A stretch of 64,000 nucleotides of DNA from an uncultured Pelagibacteraceae bacterium (GTDB lineage Bacteria; Pseudomonadota; Alphaproteobacteria; Pelagibacterales; Pelagibacteraceae), in contig CACFWD010000001.1 in NCBI GenBank assembly GCA_902569975.1, forward strand, positions 62,001 to 126,000, given 5' to 3'. Shown one piece after another: positions 27,088 through 35,932 of this stretch (positions are counted from its first letter, which is position 1; each line of letters starts with the position of its first letter). A program made the position numbers and the translations under genes. The notes under the pieces were generated by a model, which was given only the letters and a program-made list of their open reading frames with translations, was not told the DNA's origin and made no database searches.

Positions 27088-28362
27088 ATGAGCGCAGAAA
27101 ATATCTCATACGACTTAAAAAGATTTGCAGGAATAAAAAGAGATTATACTCCGGATGAAGTAGAGAGATTAAGAGGCTCAATTAAAATTGAATATTCGAT
27201 GTGCAAACATCAATCAATAAAATTATGGAATTTATTAAATTCTGAAAATTATGTTAATACACTTGGTTCTTTATCAGGAAACCATGCAGTTCAGCATGCT
27301 AAAGCTGGATTAAAAGCAATCTATCTAAGTGGTTGGCAAGTAGCGGCAGATGCAAACAGTGCTGGTGAAATGTATCCAGATCAATCTTTATATCCATATG
27401 ATAGTGCACCAAAATTAGTTGAGTCTATGAATAATGCTTTAATACGAGCAGATCAAATTCAACATATGGAGATTAAAGACGGCGATATGAAAGAGGATAA
27501 AAAAGTTGATTATATGTTACCGATTATTGCTGATGGTGAGGCGGGTTTTGGTGGACCTTTAAATGTTTTTGAACTTGCAAAGAAATTTATAAAAGCGGGT
27601 GCTGCTGGAGTTCACTTTGAGGATCAATTAGCGAGTGAAAAAAAATGTGGTCATATGGGTGGTAAAGTTTTAGTGCCTACAGGAACAATGATTAAAAATT
27701 TAAAAGCAGCAAGATTAGCTGCTGATATAGCTGATGTGCCATTAATTATATTAGCTAGAACAGATGCTAATGCTGCAAAATTAATTACCAATGATCATGA
27801 TGCGAATGATAAACCTTTTTTAACAGGTGAAAGATCTCCAGAAGGTTTTTATTATGTAAAAGCTGGAATTGACCAAGCAATATCTAGGGGGCTAGCTTAT
27901 GCGCCTTATTCAGATTTAATATGGTGTGAAACTGCAACACCAAATTTGGAAGAAGCTAAAAAATTTGCTGATGCTATTCATAAAAAATTCCCAGGTAAAC
28001 TTTTAGCTTACAATTGTTCTCCATCATTTAATTGGAAAAAACATTTATCTGATAATGAAATTGCCTCATTCCAACAAGAAATTGCAAATATGGGTTATAA
28101 GTTTCAATTCATAACTCTAGCTGGATTTCATACTCAAAATATTGCAATTTTTGAATTAGCAGAAAAATATAAAAAAGAAGGCATGTCTGCTTATTCAAGA
28201 ATACAACAACAAGAATTTGCTCGTGAAAAAGATGGTTACACTAGTGTAAAACATCAAAGAGAAGTTGGTACTTCTTATTTTGATGCTGTGTCTAATACAA
28301 TAAGTGCAGGAAAAAGCTCTACTACAGCAATGGATGGCTCAACTGAGTCTGAACAATTCTAA
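27088..28362 (+). CDS. aceA: Isocitrate lyase
   Basis: Cleaves isocitrate to glyoxylate and succinate, the first step of the glyoxylate bypass. The catalytic KKCGHMGG motif is at residues 185-192; [10 protein letters not shown] (metal-binding Asp and Glu) and LARTDANAA are intact. 424 residues matches the short bacterial form. A ribosome binding site of the weak AGGA type precedes the ATG. The end of the gene is followed by T-rich DNA and a hairpin. Malate synthase is not in the window, so the second step must be encoded elsewhere. Confidence 0.97.
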   Translation: MSAENISYDLKRFAGIKRDYTPDEVERLRGSIKIEYSMCKHQSIKLWNLLNSENYVNTLGSLSGNHAVQHAKAGLKAIYLSGWQVAADANSAGEMYPDQSLYPYDSAPKLVESMNNALIRADQIQHMEIKDGDMKEDKKVDYMLPIIADGEAGFGGPLNVFELAKKFIKAGAAGVHFEDQLASEKKCGHMGGKVLVPTGTMIKNLKAARLAADIADVPLIILARTDANAAKLITNDHDANDKPFLTGERSPEGFYYVKAGIDQAISRGLAYAPYSDLIWCETATPNLEEAKKFADAIHKKFPGKLLAYNCSPSFNWKKHLSDNEIASFQQEIANMGYKFQFITLAGFHTQNIAIFELAEKYKKEGMSAYSRIQQQEFAREKDGYTSVKHQREVGTSYFDAVSNTISAGKSSTTAMDGSTESEQF

Positions 28363-28394
28363 TAAAAAAAATCCCTCTTTTTTTATTGATAAAT

Positions 28395-28422
28395 TTAACT
28401 GACTCAGAAATGGGTCAGTTAA
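28395..28422. terminator. Hairpin between convergent aceA and ABC permease genes
   Basis: TTAACTGAC and GTCAGTTAA form a perfect 9 bp stem with a 10-base loop. The right arm runs over the stop codon of the convergent permease gene (28419-28421). It can terminate both transcripts. Confidence 0.65.
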
Positions 28423-29186
28423 GATTTAATATTATATCCTTTTTTGAGAAGTACAATGACGACCGTAATACAAATTGTTAAAAACATAAACATTGTGCCT
28501 ATACTTATCCAAATATTAAAGTCTGAAACTCCATAGAAAGAAAATCTCAATCCATTAATAAGATAAACAACTGGATTAAAGTAAGTAACTGCTTGCCAGA
28601 AAGGTGGAAGCATATCTAATGAATATAAACTGCCTCCTAAAAATACCATTGGTGTTATAAATAAAGTTGGAATAATTGACATTTGTTCAAAATCAGAACT
28701 CATTAATCCTATTAAGAAGCCAAATAATGCAAAAGTAAATGCCACTAAAATTAATAAAAAAATCATCAATAAGGGATATTTAACTTGGACATCAACAAAA
28801 AATAATGACGTAATAAATATGATTATACTCACAATTAATGTTTTTGTTGCTCCTGCTCCAACAAACGCAAGAACTACCTCAAATGTTGAAATTGGAGCTG
28901 CAAGTATTTCGTAAATCGTCCCGTTGAATTTGGGAAAAAAAATTCCAAACGATGTGTTACTTATTGATTGGGTTAATAAAGTTAACATCAATAAACCTGG
29001 AACAATATAAGATCCATAACTTATTCCATCTATTTTTTCCACATAACCTCCAATAACAGAGCCAAAAACAATAAAATATAGTGAAGTCGTTAATACCGGA
29101 GATAATAAGGATTGTGTTAAAGTTCTTCTGAACCTATCCATTTCGTGAAGATAAATTGCTTTTAACGCCAAATGATTAATTTTCAT
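28419..29186 (-). CDS. ABC-2 type transporter permease
   Basis: A 255-residue, six-helix permease. [58 protein letters not shown] and the C-terminal [35 protein letters not shown] are typical of the ABC-2/YadH group of exporters. It pairs with the ATPase gene just before it, with an 11-base overlap. The substrate is unknown; relatives export drugs, glycans or heme-related compounds. Confidence 0.88.
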   Translation of the reverse strand: MKINHLALKAIYLHEMDRFRRTLTQSLLSPVLTTSLYFIVFGSVIGGYVEKIDGISYGSYIVPGLLMLTLLTQSISNTSFGIFFPKFNGTIYEILAAPISTFEVVLAFVGAGATKTLIVSIIIFITSLFFVDVQVKYPLLMIFLLILVAFTFALFGFLIGLMSSDFEQMSIIPTLFITPMVFLGGSLYSLDMLPPFWQAVTYFNPVVYLINGLRFSFYGVSDFNIWISIGTMFMFLTICITVVIVLLKKGYNIKS

Positions 29187-30111
29187 TTTTTTCCTTTACC
29201 AAACTAACAAAAATTTTTTCTAACGTGCTTTGCTCTGTTTTTAAATCTTTTAATTTTAAACCTGCATCTTTTAAGTCTTGTAATAAATTTGTAATTCCTG
29301 TTTGTTTAGCTTGGACATTGTAAGTGTAGTCTAAGCTCATTTTGTTTGTTCCTAAGGATAAATCATATTTATAAAGTGATGATGGAATTTCACTTATATT
29401 TTCCTGTAATTCCACAGTTAATTTTTTATGTCCCATTTTCTTCAGTAATTCTTTTGTATCATCAACAACAATAATCTCTCCTTGATTTATTACACCAACC
29501 CTATCCGCAATAGCTTCTGCTTCCTCAATGTAATGGGTTGTTAAAATAATTGTTACCCCGGTCTTTCTCAAATTTTCTACGATTTTCCACATATCTTTTC
29601 TTAACTCAACATCCACCCCTGCTGTGGGTTCATCTAAAAATAAGATCGAGGGTTCGTGAGATAAAGCTTTTGCAATTAATACTCTTCGTTTCATTCCACC
29701 CGATAATTGTCTAAGTCTAAGATCTTTTTTATCCCACAGACTTAATTGTTTTAAAATTTTTTCTATATGACTTGGGCTAGGTTTTTTCCCATAAAGACCT
29801 CTTGAATAAGATACATTATTAAATACTGTTTCAAATTGTTCTAATGTTAATTCTTGAGGAACTAAGCCTATTTTAGATCTTGTTTCTCTATAATCATTAA
29901 TAATATCAAAATTATCTACTTTCACGTCACCTGAAGTAGGATTTACTATTCCACAAATAATACTTATCAAAGTAGTTTTTCCTGCCCCATTTGGACCAAG
30001 CATTGCAAAAATTTCTCCCTTTTTGATATTAAGGTTTATTTTTTTTAATGCCTCAAATCCATTGTCGTATACTTTTGACAGGTTATTTATACTTATTTGA
30101 TCGTTTGACAT
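29176..30111 (-). CDS. ABC transporter ATP-binding protein
   Basis: The nucleotide-binding half of the ABC-2 exporter. Walker [11 protein letters not shown]-loop (GLVPQELTL), signature LSGGMKRR, Walker [14 protein letters not shown] and the H-loop TTHYIEEAE are all present, in the order of the CcmA/YadG group. The frame reaches a TTG at 30135; of the ATGs at 30123 and 30111 the latter (MSNDQISI) best fits the family start, just before the first strand. The gene reads into the permease. Confidence 0.92.
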   Translation of the reverse strand: MSNDQISINNLSKVYDNGFEALKKINLNIKKGEIFAMLGPNGAGKTTLISIICGIVNPTSGDVKVDNFDIINDYRETRSKIGLVPQELTLEQFETVFNNVSYSRGLYGKKPSPSHIEKILKQLSLWDKKDLRLRQLSGGMKRRVLIAKALSHEPSILFLDEPTAGVDVELRKDMWKIVENLRKTGVTIILTTHYIEEAEAIADRVGVINQGEIIVVDDTKELLKKMGHKKLTVELQENISEIPSSLYKYDLSLGTNKMSLDYTYNVQAKQTGITNLLQDLKDAGLKLKDLKTEQSTLEKIFVSLVKEKNEN

Positions 30112-30179
30112 GTAGTTATGCATATATAGAGACAATTTAGAGTATTACAATAAATTAAAATTTACCTTAATTTATAAGT

Positions 30180-30548
30180 ATGAAAAAGTTTTTAATATTT
30201 ATCTGTTTTGTATTAACATTTAGTTCCAAAGCAATTGGTAAAGAAACCACTTATAGCAAAGATTTATTTGATAAAGCTCTATCAGGGGGAAAAGTTGTAG
30301 TTGTAAGTTCTTGGATTAAATATTGTACTTCTTGTGCAAGCCAAATGAAAGTTCTTGAAAAAGCAAAAAATGATTTTGATAATATGGAATACTTCGCTTT
30401 TGATGTAACAAATAAAGAGATTGCTCAATTTTTTAATGTTCAATATCAAACAACACTTTTAATTTTTAAAGATAATAAAGAAGTTTACAGAAGTATTGGA
30501 GAGACCACCAAAGAACTTATTTATGATGCTTTAAAATCCTCTATTTAA
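30180..30548 (+). CDS. Secreted thioredoxin-like protein
   Basis: A 122-residue protein with a signal peptide (KKFLIFICFVLTFSSKAIG) and a thioredoxin fold whose active site is CTSC in VVVSSWIKYCTSCASQMK. The later AFDVTNKEIAQFFNVQYQTTLLIFKDNKEVYR carries the region equivalent to the cis-Pro loop, with Gln-Thr-Thr in place of Thr-Pro. The fold resembles the C-terminal domain of DsbD or small periplasmic disulfide reductases. The end overlaps the stop region of convergent thiV by eight bases. Confidence 0.7.
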   Translation: MKKFLIFICFVLTFSSKAIGKETTYSKDLFDKALSGGKVVVVSSWIKYCTSCASQMKVLEKAKNDFDNMEYFAFDVTNKEIAQFFNVQYQTTLLIFKDNKEVYRSIGETTKELIYDALKSSI

Positions 30549-31977
30549 ATTTAATTTTTAGAATTATTGCTGGCAAGAAAGTTGCAATCAAAAAAGATAA
30601 AAATAATAAAGATTGGGCTATAAAAGGAGAAAACAAGTCTTTAGACAAAAATACTCCAACTAACAAACTTTTAGAAAAATCTGGAAATGGAAACATAAAA
30701 AATCCAGCAACTAGACCAATTATAATCGAAACATAAGCAGTTTTTTCATCCACTTTATTATAAAAACTATAAAAAACAGTCACTACAAACGCACAACAAA
30801 ATAAATCTGCGAGTAAGAATAAATATAAAATATCAAATCCTTTTGAAGCAACTCCAAAAACAATTACAGACAAGAGTAAAATAAAATATTTAGATGTTTT
30901 TAAGTAATCACTTTTTTTATCTAAGTTAAAAGTTGCTTTGCCATCAACTATAAACAAACTAGAAATAGCATTAACTAAAGTATCAACAGTCGAAATTGTT
31001 AACGCAAGACCAAGGATAATGATCAATAAGGATAAAATTTCTGTTTGATCTTTTAATAATAGACTAAAAAAACCCAAATCAGGTCTAACAGATGGATCCA
31101 TTGAAAATGAAACCATTCCAATAAAACCCATCAAGAAAACTATTGGAACAATAATAAAAAAAGAAATTATCAAACCACTTTTTAAAGTTTGATAATTTTT
31201 TGCTGCATATACTCTTTGCCAATTTCCCTGATGAAATAAATTAGTTGCTGCAACTGCTATAAAGAAAGTTAATCCAGCAGTATATCCTGGAATATAATTT
31301 GAACTTATAAGTTGAGAGTTTTTCTCATTAATTAAAGAAAAAGAAAAATTATCTCCTGAAGATGAACTAATAATTGAAATCAAAATAAATAACAAAACAC
31401 CAATTACAATCATTTGAATATTATCAGTAAATATGGACGCTCTTAATCCCCCATAAAGTGTATAGCTTAAAGTAGCCACCAAAACAATTAATGCTGTAAT
31501 CCACAATTCTGTTCCAGATATATAATTAATTAATACAGCAACCGCAGTTACTTCTGCACAAAGAAAAATGAACATATAAAAGATTGTCATTAACAAAATT
31601 AACTTAAAAAGACTTTTGCCGAATTTTTTTCTCATGAACTCAACTAAAGATGATCCTTTTGGAAACTCATTTCTGATTTTTTTTCCAAAATAAATTAGGA
31701 AAATCATTGGAAAAGCTGTGCCTAATGCGTAACCAATAACAGCACCTACTCCGCCCCACGTTGCAGCTGCAACAGGACCAAATAAAATCCAAGCCCCTAA
31801 AGCTGATGCTACAAGACTAGTGGTGATCGAAAATAAACCAATGTTTCTATTTGCAGTTAAATAATTATTTATTCCCTTAAATTTTTTAGAATGGTAAATT
31901 CCTAAAACTGCAAATAATAAACATATTACTATTACTAATAATAATGATGTTGATTGACTTAAAAAATATGTTTCCAT
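30541..31977 (-). CDS. thiV: Sodium:solute symporter, predicted thiamin-precursor transporter ThiV
   Basis: A 478-residue member of the SSS family with about 13 helices. The sodium-symporter landmarks are ATTYLTANRN-like ITTSLVASALGAWILFGPVAAATWGG at the N-terminus and a central GGLRASIFTDNIQM motif. It stands directly behind a TPP riboswitch, so expression answers to thiamin pyrophosphate. ThiV was predicted as a thiamin-precursor transporter from such associations, and in SAR11 it has been linked to uptake of the pyrimidine precursor HMP, which these bacteria require. The ligand is thus inferred from regulation plus literature, not from transporter residues. Confidence 0.85.
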   Translation of the reverse strand: METYFLSQSTSLLLVIVICLLFAVLGIYHSKKFKGINNYLTANRNIGLFSITTSLVASALGAWILFGPVAAATWGGVGAVIGYALGTAFPMIFLIYFGKKIRNEFPKGSSLVEFMRKKFGKSLFKLILLMTIFYMFIFLCAEVTAVAVLINYISGTELWITALIVLVATLSYTLYGGLRASIFTDNIQMIVIGVLLFILISIISSSSGDNFSFSLINEKNSQLISSNYIPGYTAGLTFFIAVAATNLFHQGNWQRVYAAKNYQTLKSGLIISFFIIVPIVFLMGFIGMVSFSMDPSVRPDLGFFSLLLKDQTEILSLLIIILGLALTISTVDTLVNAISSLFIVDGKATFNLDKKSDYLKTSKYFILLLSVIVFGVASKGFDILYLFLLADLFCCAFVVTVFYSFYNKVDEKTAYVSIIIGLVAGFFMFPFPDFSKSLLVGVFLSKDLFSPFIAQSLLFLSFLIATFLPAIILKIKFK

Positions 31978-31980
31978 TTA

Positions 31981-32042
31981 ATCCCTTTCTGAATTACCGG
32001 ACAGGTTCATAGGGTTTAATCTCAGTCTGTTAAGACACCCCT
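31981..32042 (-). promoter_or_regulatory. TPP riboswitch (THI element) controlling thiV
   Basis: Read on the minus strand, the conserved THI-box blocks appear in order: AGGGGTGTC, CAGACTGAGA, ACCC, GAACCTG, CCGGTAAT, CAGAAAGGGA. The GUCU/AGAC hairpin between the first two blocks is the small P3 stem. The last block, AAAGGGA, ends only four bases before the thiV ATG (31977), in the position of the ribosome binding site. There is no room for a separate expression platform, so TPP binding should hide the Shine-Dalgarno sequence directly and block translation. Confidence 0.92.
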
Positions 32043-32082
32043 AATTTTAATATAATCTATTTATTATTTAATTAAAGTAAAA

Positions 32083-32262
32083 TTATCTTTTCAAGCAATT
32101 GTTTATGAGTATGGCCATTAAGATCCAAATTATAAATACTTCACCATTAGTAAATGTATAATCCGCTCCAGCAAATCCAGCAACGATATTTAATCCATAA
32201 ATAATGATTGTAGAAACGACCAAACTTATTAACAAATCTTTTAATGCACATAAATACTTCAT
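32083..32262 (-). CDS. 59-residue membrane protein of unknown function
   Basis: A small frame with two hydrophobic helices (LLISLVVSTIIIYGLNIVAGFAG and EVFIIWILMAILI) and short charged ends (MKYLCALKD, NNCLKR). The first codon of the longest frame is TTG (32265); the ATG at 32262 follows at once. It lies 40 bases upstream of the TPP riboswitch on the same strand, so it may be co-transcribed with, or carry the promoter of, the thiV transcript. No family recognised. Confidence 0.5.
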   Translation of the reverse strand: MKYLCALKDLLISLVVSTIIIYGLNIVAGFAGADYTFTNGEVFIIWILMAILINNCLKR

Positions 32263-32299
32263 CAAAAAATTTTATACACTTTGATGGTTTATGTAAACT

Positions 32300-32638
32300 T
32301 GAATTAAAAAAAAATTTGAATTTTACTCTAGTATAAAGGGAAGATAATTTAGTTGTCGAGAATCTACTAAAGCACTAGGTTGTATTCAAGAAATATATTT
32401 CTTTTTAACTTAAATAAATAAATTGAATACAACTAAGCTTAAGTTTAGGTTGATTACTGAAGGAGGTTATTTATATGATTCTAAAGCCACCTGACACTTA
32501 GCTGGCTAAAAATATATTTCAAAAACAATTAAAACTTAAAATCCGTTTGGATTTGAATGCCAAAGAGGCAAAATGAGAGGAGCTCTTTTGGTGAAAGAGC
32601 TGAAAGAGCGAACCTCTCACAAAAGTTCTTTAAAAAAA
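32300..32638 (+). ncRNA. Candidate structured RNA in the only large gene-free gap
   Basis: Bases 32263-32638 hold no convincing gene. The segment has a chain of hairpins unusual for such AT-rich DNA: a 12 bp stem 32378-32389 with 32423-32434 whose loop contains the self-complementary GAAATATATTTC; AAATCC-GTTT-GGATTT at 32539-32554; TGCC-AAAGA-GGCA at 32558-32570; and a nested stem 32574-32619 (TGAGAGG/CCTCTCA enclosing AGCTCTTT/AAAGAGCT). A perfect AGGAGGT lies at 32461-32467, eight bases before an ATG that opens an 8-residue frame. No Rfam class was recognised. The strand is uncertain; the right-hand hairpins could also be the 3' end of the cytochrome c transcript. Confidence 0.4.
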
Positions 32639-33100
32639 TTAATGAGGAGCTCTATACTTACTGTGACAAGCCTTGCAATTAGCCCACATAAATTTTTGTA
32701 ATGTGCCTCTTATGTCATCTGAATCTTCAATAATTCTAGTTAACTCAATCATATCTGTTGAGGCTTTAGTCATTAAATTATTAAAATTTTCTTTATCTTC
32801 CCAAATTATTGGCAATGCCTCTGTTTTAAAACCCTCTTGTGTATTTTCAGGAAAATAATCAATTAAAATTTTATAATTTTCACTCATTTCAAGCATTAAG
32901 CTTTTAGCTTTTTCAAAATCTCCTTTAGACGCAACTGCTTGTACTCTTTTAGCAGTGCTGTAGTTTTTACTAAATAATGCTTTTCTTCCTTTAATAATTT
33001 CCTCAACTGAAAGTTCTGAGCTAGCAGGAAATGAAAAGGTCAAAATAACTAATGTAAAGAAAACATATATTAAAGTATTAATAGTATATTTAATTAGCAT
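32639..33100 (-). CDS. Class II c-type cytochrome (cytochrome c'/c-556 type)
   Basis: A periplasmic four-helix-bundle cytochrome of 153 residues. A signal peptide (YTINTLIYVFFTLVILTFSFPASS) leads into VEEIIKGRKALFSKNYSTAKRVQAVA. The heme site is at the far C-terminus, as in the cytochrome c' group: CKACH at residues 142-146. Its start codon touches the start codon of the divergent cytochrome b561 gene (CAT followed by ATG). The two are probably partners in electron transfer, with b561 handing electrons across the membrane. Confidence 0.85.
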   Translation of the reverse strand: MLIKYTINTLIYVFFTLVILTFSFPASSELSVEEIIKGRKALFSKNYSTAKRVQAVASKGDFEKAKSLMLEMSENYKILIDYFPENTQEGFKTEALPIIWEDKENFNNLMTKASTDMIELTRIIEDSDDIRGTLQKFMWANCKACHSKYRAPH

Positions 33101-33628
33101 ATGAGATTAAAAAATAGCTTAACAGAATATGGATTCATTTCCAAAATATTTCATTGGTTAAGTGCCGCAGTTCTTTTTACTCAAATTCCACTTGGTTTTT
33201 ATCTAGTAGATTTAGATTTTAGTGAAAAACGATTTTTTATTGAAAATGTTCATGTAACTATTGGTTTGGGTATTTTTTATCTAACAATATTAAGATTAAT
33301 TTATAAACTTTTTAATCCTACACCAGCTTTAGGAAATAGTGTTTTTATTGGACAACGAGTTATAGCAAAATTAAATCATATACTTTTATATTTATCAATT
33401 TTAGTAATTACTATTTCTGGTGCACTAAAAAAATTATTTAATGGAGAAATGCTTGATTTATTTTTCTTTGATTTAGAAATAAAAGATAACTTTGATTTAG
33501 CTGAACTTTTTTATGAGATTCACATATATGGAAATTATACTCTAATAGCCTTAATTCTATTACATATATCTGCAGTCATAATTCACAAAATTTTATTTAA
33601 GGAAAATTTACTTAGAAGAATTTTATAA
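33101..33628 (+). CDS. Cytochrome b561
   Basis: A di-heme, four-helix inner membrane cytochrome of 175 residues that moves electrons between quinol and periplasmic acceptors. Candidate heme ligands are His18 (FHWLSA), His51 (NVHVTIG), His141 (EIHIYG) and His155 (LLHIS), with His93 in LNHILLY also conserved. The N-terminus EYGFISKIFHWLSA is the normal family start. It is divergent from the class II cytochrome c and converges with the methyltransferase, overlapping its end by six bases. Confidence 0.88.
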   Translation: MRLKNSLTEYGFISKIFHWLSAAVLFTQIPLGFYLVDLDFSEKRFFIENVHVTIGLGIFYLTILRLIYKLFNPTPALGNSVFIGQRVIAKLNHILLYLSILVITISGALKKLFNGEMLDLFFFDLEIKDNFDLAELFYEIHIYGNYTLIALILLHISAVIIHKILFKENLLRRIL

Positions 33629-34333
33629 GATTAAACAAATTAATTTATCTTTAAACATCATATTTTTTTTATATTTGAGATTTATTTCTTTCAATCCTTC
33701 TAAAATCTCTTTGTTTGTAAAAGTTAATAAAGTAGATATGTATCTATTTTTTATCATATTTAAGTATTTTTTTTTTGTTATTTTAACTTTATAAAAAAAT
33801 TTTTTTTTAATTACCATGGTGTTTGATTTAATAATTAAATTGAATATCTTTTTATCTCTTATTAGAGATTTAGCTAATTTATTTTTCATTAGCTTGAAAG
33901 TAGGTATTTCATTTTTATTGATGTCCAGTGAAAATATAAATATTTTTCCACTAGAAGTTAAATTTTTTTTTGATAAATGTAAAATCTTTTTTATTTCGCT
34001 TAATTGAAATAAATGAATTGTTTGTTTGATAATTATTAAATCGAATTTCTTTTTGTTATTTAGAAAAAAATTTAATGCATTAATCTTTTTAAATTTTATT
34101 CTTTTATCTTTATCTTTGTGATTAATTAAATCTATGCCTAAAGGTTTATTTGTAAGTTTTAGTTTAGAGCTTAAACTGCCTAAAATTTTTCCACGACCAC
34201 ATCCAATATCTAAAATTTCAGAATTAGAGTCTAAGTTGGTATTCTTTACTAAAAATGAATTAAATTTTTTTATGTAATCCTTAGATGACAACCACGTTTT
34301 ATTGTCCCAATTTTTAATGACAGTTGATGCCAT
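33623..34333 (-). CDS. Class I SAM-dependent methyltransferase
   Basis: A 236-residue protein. Motif I is EILDIGCGRGKILGSL and the post-motif-I acidic residue is in KPLGIDLINH; KFDLIIIKQTIHLF and SGKIFIFSLDINK correspond to motifs II and III. The rest is extremely Lys/Ile-rich and gives no substrate clue. The start lies 20 bases inside the end of the DUF4396 gene, so the two are translated in tandem. Confidence 0.75.
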   Translation of the reverse strand: MASTVIKNWDNKTWLSSKDYIKKFNSFLVKNTNLDSNSEILDIGCGRGKILGSLSSKLKLTNKPLGIDLINHKDKDKRIKFKKINALNFFLNNKKKFDLIIIKQTIHLFQLSEIKKILHLSKKNLTSSGKIFIFSLDINKNEIPTFKLMKNKLAKSLIRDKKIFNLIIKSNTMVIKKKFFYKVKITKKKYLNMIKNRYISTLLTFTNKEILEGLKEINLKYKKNMMFKDKLICLIL

Positions 34334-34751
34334 ATTTCTTTAATCTCCAATAATTGTAAGGCCAAGGAGTTAAAAAACCTACTATTAACATTATTGGTAT
34401 CACCCACCAAGTTAGTATAGCACCACCAGTTAGAACATAGTCAGTAAAATTCATCATTACTTCCATACTAATCATAGAGATCAAACTCATACCTAAAGCG
34501 GTCTTTATCGCGTTAACAAAATTTATTTTTTGTATCATCAAAATTATAGTTTCTAAAATAATACTTGTAATTAAACCATTTATTATTGCTAAAATCATTA
34601 TCCCTAAAACAGGAAAAGGAATTTCAGTTACTTGAAAATATAATATTGTTCCAAAATCTCCAATTGCACAACCAAATACACACCAAGCAGTATTTTTTGC
34701 ACTTCTTTTCCACGTATGTTTGCATGACCAATTAAATGTATCTGCTATCAT
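34314..34751 (-). CDS. DUF4396 membrane protein
   Basis: A 145-residue protein with four hydrophobic helices. It opens FNWSCKHTWKRSAKNTAWCVFGCAIGDFGTILYFQ and ends GGAILTWWVIPIMLIVGFLTPWPYNYWRLKKYG, the features of DUF4396 proteins: a Cys/His-containing N-terminus before helix 1 and the PWPYNYWRLKKYG tail. The family is often next to metal or redox genes. The function is unknown; a metal-linked role for the Cys and His residues is only a guess. Confidence 0.75.
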   Translation of the reverse strand: MIADTFNWSCKHTWKRSAKNTAWCVFGCAIGDFGTILYFQVTEIPFPVLGIMILAIINGLITSIILETIILMIQKINFVNAIKTALGMSLISMISMEVMMNFTDYVLTGGAILTWWVIPIMLIVGFLTPWPYNYWRLKKYGINCH

Positions 34752-34816
34752 AATTACTTACTCATTTTAAATAGATATTTGATTTATATTAACAAGTACA
34801 TGTGTTAATTTAAGCA

Positions 34817-35497
34817 ATGATCTTTAAACAACTGTTTGATACTAAATCATCAACTTATACTTATATCATTGCATCTGCTAAAGGCCGAGAGGCCATGATA
34901 ATTGATCCTGTTATAGAAAATGTAGTCGAATATATAAAATTATTAAAAGAATTAGATCTTAAATTAGTAAAAGTAATAGATACACATATTCATGCAGATC
35001 ATGTAACAGGTGCATCTAAACTAAAAGATATAACTAAATGCTCTACTATTATGGGTGATCATACTCCGGCTGAGACTGTAGAAATTAAAGTTAAGGATGA
35101 TGAATATATAAATTTAGATAATTTAAAAATCAGAGCTATGTACACGCCTGGACATACTTCAGATAGTTATAGTTTCTTAATGAATAATTATTTGTTTTCT
35201 GGGGATACATTGTTGATAAATGGGACTGGAAGAACTGATTTTCAAAATGGTAACTCAAAAGATGCTTACAACTCAATTTTTAATAAACTTTTAAAATTAC
35301 CTGATGAAACATTGCTCTACCCAGCTCATGATTATAAAGGTGAAAAAGTAAGTACAATTGGAAAAGAAAAAAAATATAATCCAAGATTACAAGTTAAAAG
35401 TGTTGATGAATACATAGAAATAATGAATAATTTAGATCTTCGAAAGCCAGTATCAATAGAAGAAAATATTTCTAAAAATTTAAAATTAGGTGCCTGA
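34817..35497 (+). CDS. Metallo-beta-lactamase-fold protein, persulfide dioxygenase (ETHE1) type
   Basis: ETHE1-type enzymes oxidise glutathione persulfide to sulfite with one mononuclear iron. The motif THIHADHVTGA supplies the metal ligands, followed by YTPGHTSDSYSF, FSGDTLLINGTGRTDFQNG and LYPAHDYKGEKVSTIG. These are the diagnostic segments of this branch (GRTDFQ in particular), distinguishing it from glyoxalase II. 226 residues is normal. It ends 12 bases inside the end of convergent moaE. No sulfide:quinone reductase or rhodanese lies next to it, though a single-domain rhodanese is at 12.2-12.5 kb. Confidence 0.85.
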   Translation: MIFKQLFDTKSSTYTYIIASAKGREAMIIDPVIENVVEYIKLLKELDLKLVKVIDTHIHADHVTGASKLKDITKCSTIMGDHTPAETVEIKVKDDEYINLDNLKIRAMYTPGHTSDSYSFLMNNYLFSGDTLLINGTGRTDFQNGNSKDAYNSIFNKLLKLPDETLLYPAHDYKGEKVSTIGKEKKYNPRLQVKSVDEYIEIMNNLDLRKPVSIEENISKNLKLGA

Positions 35498-35932
35498 AAT
35501 AGGATTTCCTTTTAACCATTCGCTGTCTTCTTTTTCATAATGCTCTTTTTTCCAAATTGGAGATCTCTTTTTAATTTCTTCAATTATATATCTTGAAAGT
35601 ACATATGCTTGATCTCGATGCTTACCAGCAACTGCAATTAATATACTTACATCACCTAGATTAAGATATCCCTTCGCGTGCTCAATAAATACAGCTTTAT
35701 CTTTAATATCTAGTTTTTGATCTGCTTCTTTATAAATTTCTTTAAAGCTTTTAATTACCATCTCGTCATGACTATCATACGTAATTCCAGTAACTGTTTT
35801 GTTATCATTGCTATTTCTAACGGTGCCTAAAAAATAAATTGATGCTCCAAACTTAGAGTCTTTAATAAACTTTTCAGCATTTGAGATAAGGATTTTATCT
35901 TTTTTAGAGTCTACTATCTTTGTATGAAGCAT
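35486..35932 (-). CDS. moaE: Molybdopterin synthase large subunit MoaE
   Basis: MoaE with MoaD inserts two sulfurs into cyclic pyranopterin monophosphate to make molybdopterin. The sequence shows GASIYFLGTVRNSNDNKTVTGI, ALISHAKG-like FIEHAKGYLNLGD, VAGKHRDQAY and the catalytic lysine region SPIWKKEHYEKEDSEWLKG. Last gene of the moa operon; its start shares a base with the moaD stop. Confidence 0.92.
   Translation of the reverse strand: MLHTKIVDSKKDKILISNAEKFIKDSKFGASIYFLGTVRNSNDNKTVTGITYDSHDEMVIKSFKEIYKEADQKLDIKDKAVFIEHAKGYLNLGDVSILIAVAGKHRDQAYVLSRYIIEEIKKRSPIWKKEHYEKEDSEWLKGNPISGT

Noticed and set aside
32266-32638. tmRNA, RNase P RNA, 6S or cobalamin riboswitch in the gene-free gap
   Set aside because: No tag-peptide ending of the ALAA type, no T-arm, no GAGGAAAGUC-type P4 core, no 5'/3' closing stem of 6S, and the GCCACCTG block lacks the other B12-box parts.
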